The notes beneath the pieces are model-generated. The model had not been told where the DNA came from and ran no database searches. It saw nothing but the letters and a program-made list of their open reading frames with translations. 64,000 bases of DNA, taken from Paracoccus albicereus. Its GTDB lineage: Bacteria > Pseudomonadota > Alphaproteobacteria > Rhodobacterales > Rhodobacteraceae. This document shows positions 63,800 through 64,000 of this stretch, one piece after another (position 1 is the stretch's first letter; each line of letters starts with the position of its first letter). The stretch lies in NCBI RefSeq assembly GCF_024359525.1, contig NZ_JAKZEU010000003.1, forward strand, positions 292,701-356,700, read 5' to 3'. Position numbers and translations under genes: made by a program.

Positions 63800-64000
63800 A
63801 TGCACAGCCGCCGCGAGATCCTGATCGGCGCGAGCCTTGCCTGCGCCGCGACCACGCTGTCGGCCCGCGCGCAGAGCGCCGATCGCCCGAACCCGATGCC
63901 CGAGGAGCTGCGCAAAGACCTGGAACGCGATCCGACCGCCCCGGTGTTGGGCAATCCGGAGGGCGACATCACGCTGACTGAATTCTTTGACTACAATTGC
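63800..64000 (+). CDS. DsbA-family thioredoxin-like protein, truncated by window end
   Basis: The first 67 residues of a secreted protein. The signal region (MHSRREILIGASLACAATTL, ending SARAQS) has a Tat-like RR but no full Tat motif. The mature part reaches TLTEFFDYNC, where the Cys begins the CxxC redox motif of DsbA/BdbD-type oxidoreductases. The rest lies beyond the window. AGGAAA precedes the ATG. Confidence 0.75.
   Translation, partial: MHSRREILIGASLACAATTLSARAQSADRPNPMPEELRKDLERDPTAPVLGNPEGDITLTEFFDYNC

Overview
The window is GC-rich, densely packed alphaproteobacterial chromosome, most likely from the Rhodobacteraceae and close to Paracoccus. Supporting signs are a complete beta-hydroxyaspartate cycle cluster of the kind established in Paracoccus denitrificans, a VPLPA-CTERM protein, membrane-bound urate hydroxylase, and RimO, YebC and PolA proteins of alphaproteobacterial type. 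No rRNA, tRNA, CRISPR array, transposase or integrase was seen.

Layout. 0-8.8 kb: housekeeping and metal genes (rlmJ, a universal stress protein, a CDF transporter coupled to polA, two small zinc-ribbon proteins, an ABC ATPase, a GFA-type protein, zinT behind a probable Zur box, a HIT hydrolase). 8.8-15.6 kb: a Branch-type glycosyltransferase, a sulfotransferase, the fatty acid genes fabD-fabG-acpP with four tandem 23-bp hairpin repeats between fabG and acpP, a second CDF transporter, a 155-bp dispersed element and ndk. 15.7-22.7 kb: a PerM/AI-2E-type membrane protein, then a leftward operon whose gene set (colD-like, gmd, manC, fcl/colC-like) matches GDP-L-colitose synthesis and ends in an amino acid oxidase.

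22.7-47.0 kb is a large purine catabolism region: guanine deaminase, xdhCBA, a divergent LysR regulator, urate hydroxylase, 5-hydroxyisourate hydrolase, 8-oxoguanine deaminase, two NCS2-type permeases, a fused PuuE/OHCU decarboxylase and (S)-ureidoglycine aminohydrolase. Inserted in it are a large RTX-repeat protein with an AT-rich upstream region, and bhcABCD with the divergent IclR regulator bhcR. Purine breakdown ends in glyoxylate, and the Bhc enzymes condense two glyoxylate into oxaloacetate without carbon loss, so the arrangement suggests one continuous route from nucleobases to central metabolism. Allantoate amidohydrolase and ureidoglycolate lyase are not in the window.

47-64 kb: small secreted proteins, DMT and LysE exporters, yebC, a soxR-type regulator with a clear SoxR box facing a reductase-MFS-ABC exporter run, rimO, a second sulfotransferase, ettA, a low-GC glycosyltransferase-like gene, an outer membrane beta-barrel protein, a VPLPA-CTERM protein, the second copy of the dispersed element, an HNH protein, a DUF2254 membrane protein and the start of a DsbA-family gene cut by the window end.

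Most interesting items: the purine-BHAC linkage, the candidate BhcR operator, the colitose set, the two-copy element with 11-bp GTGTAC iterons, and the tandem hairpins after fabG.
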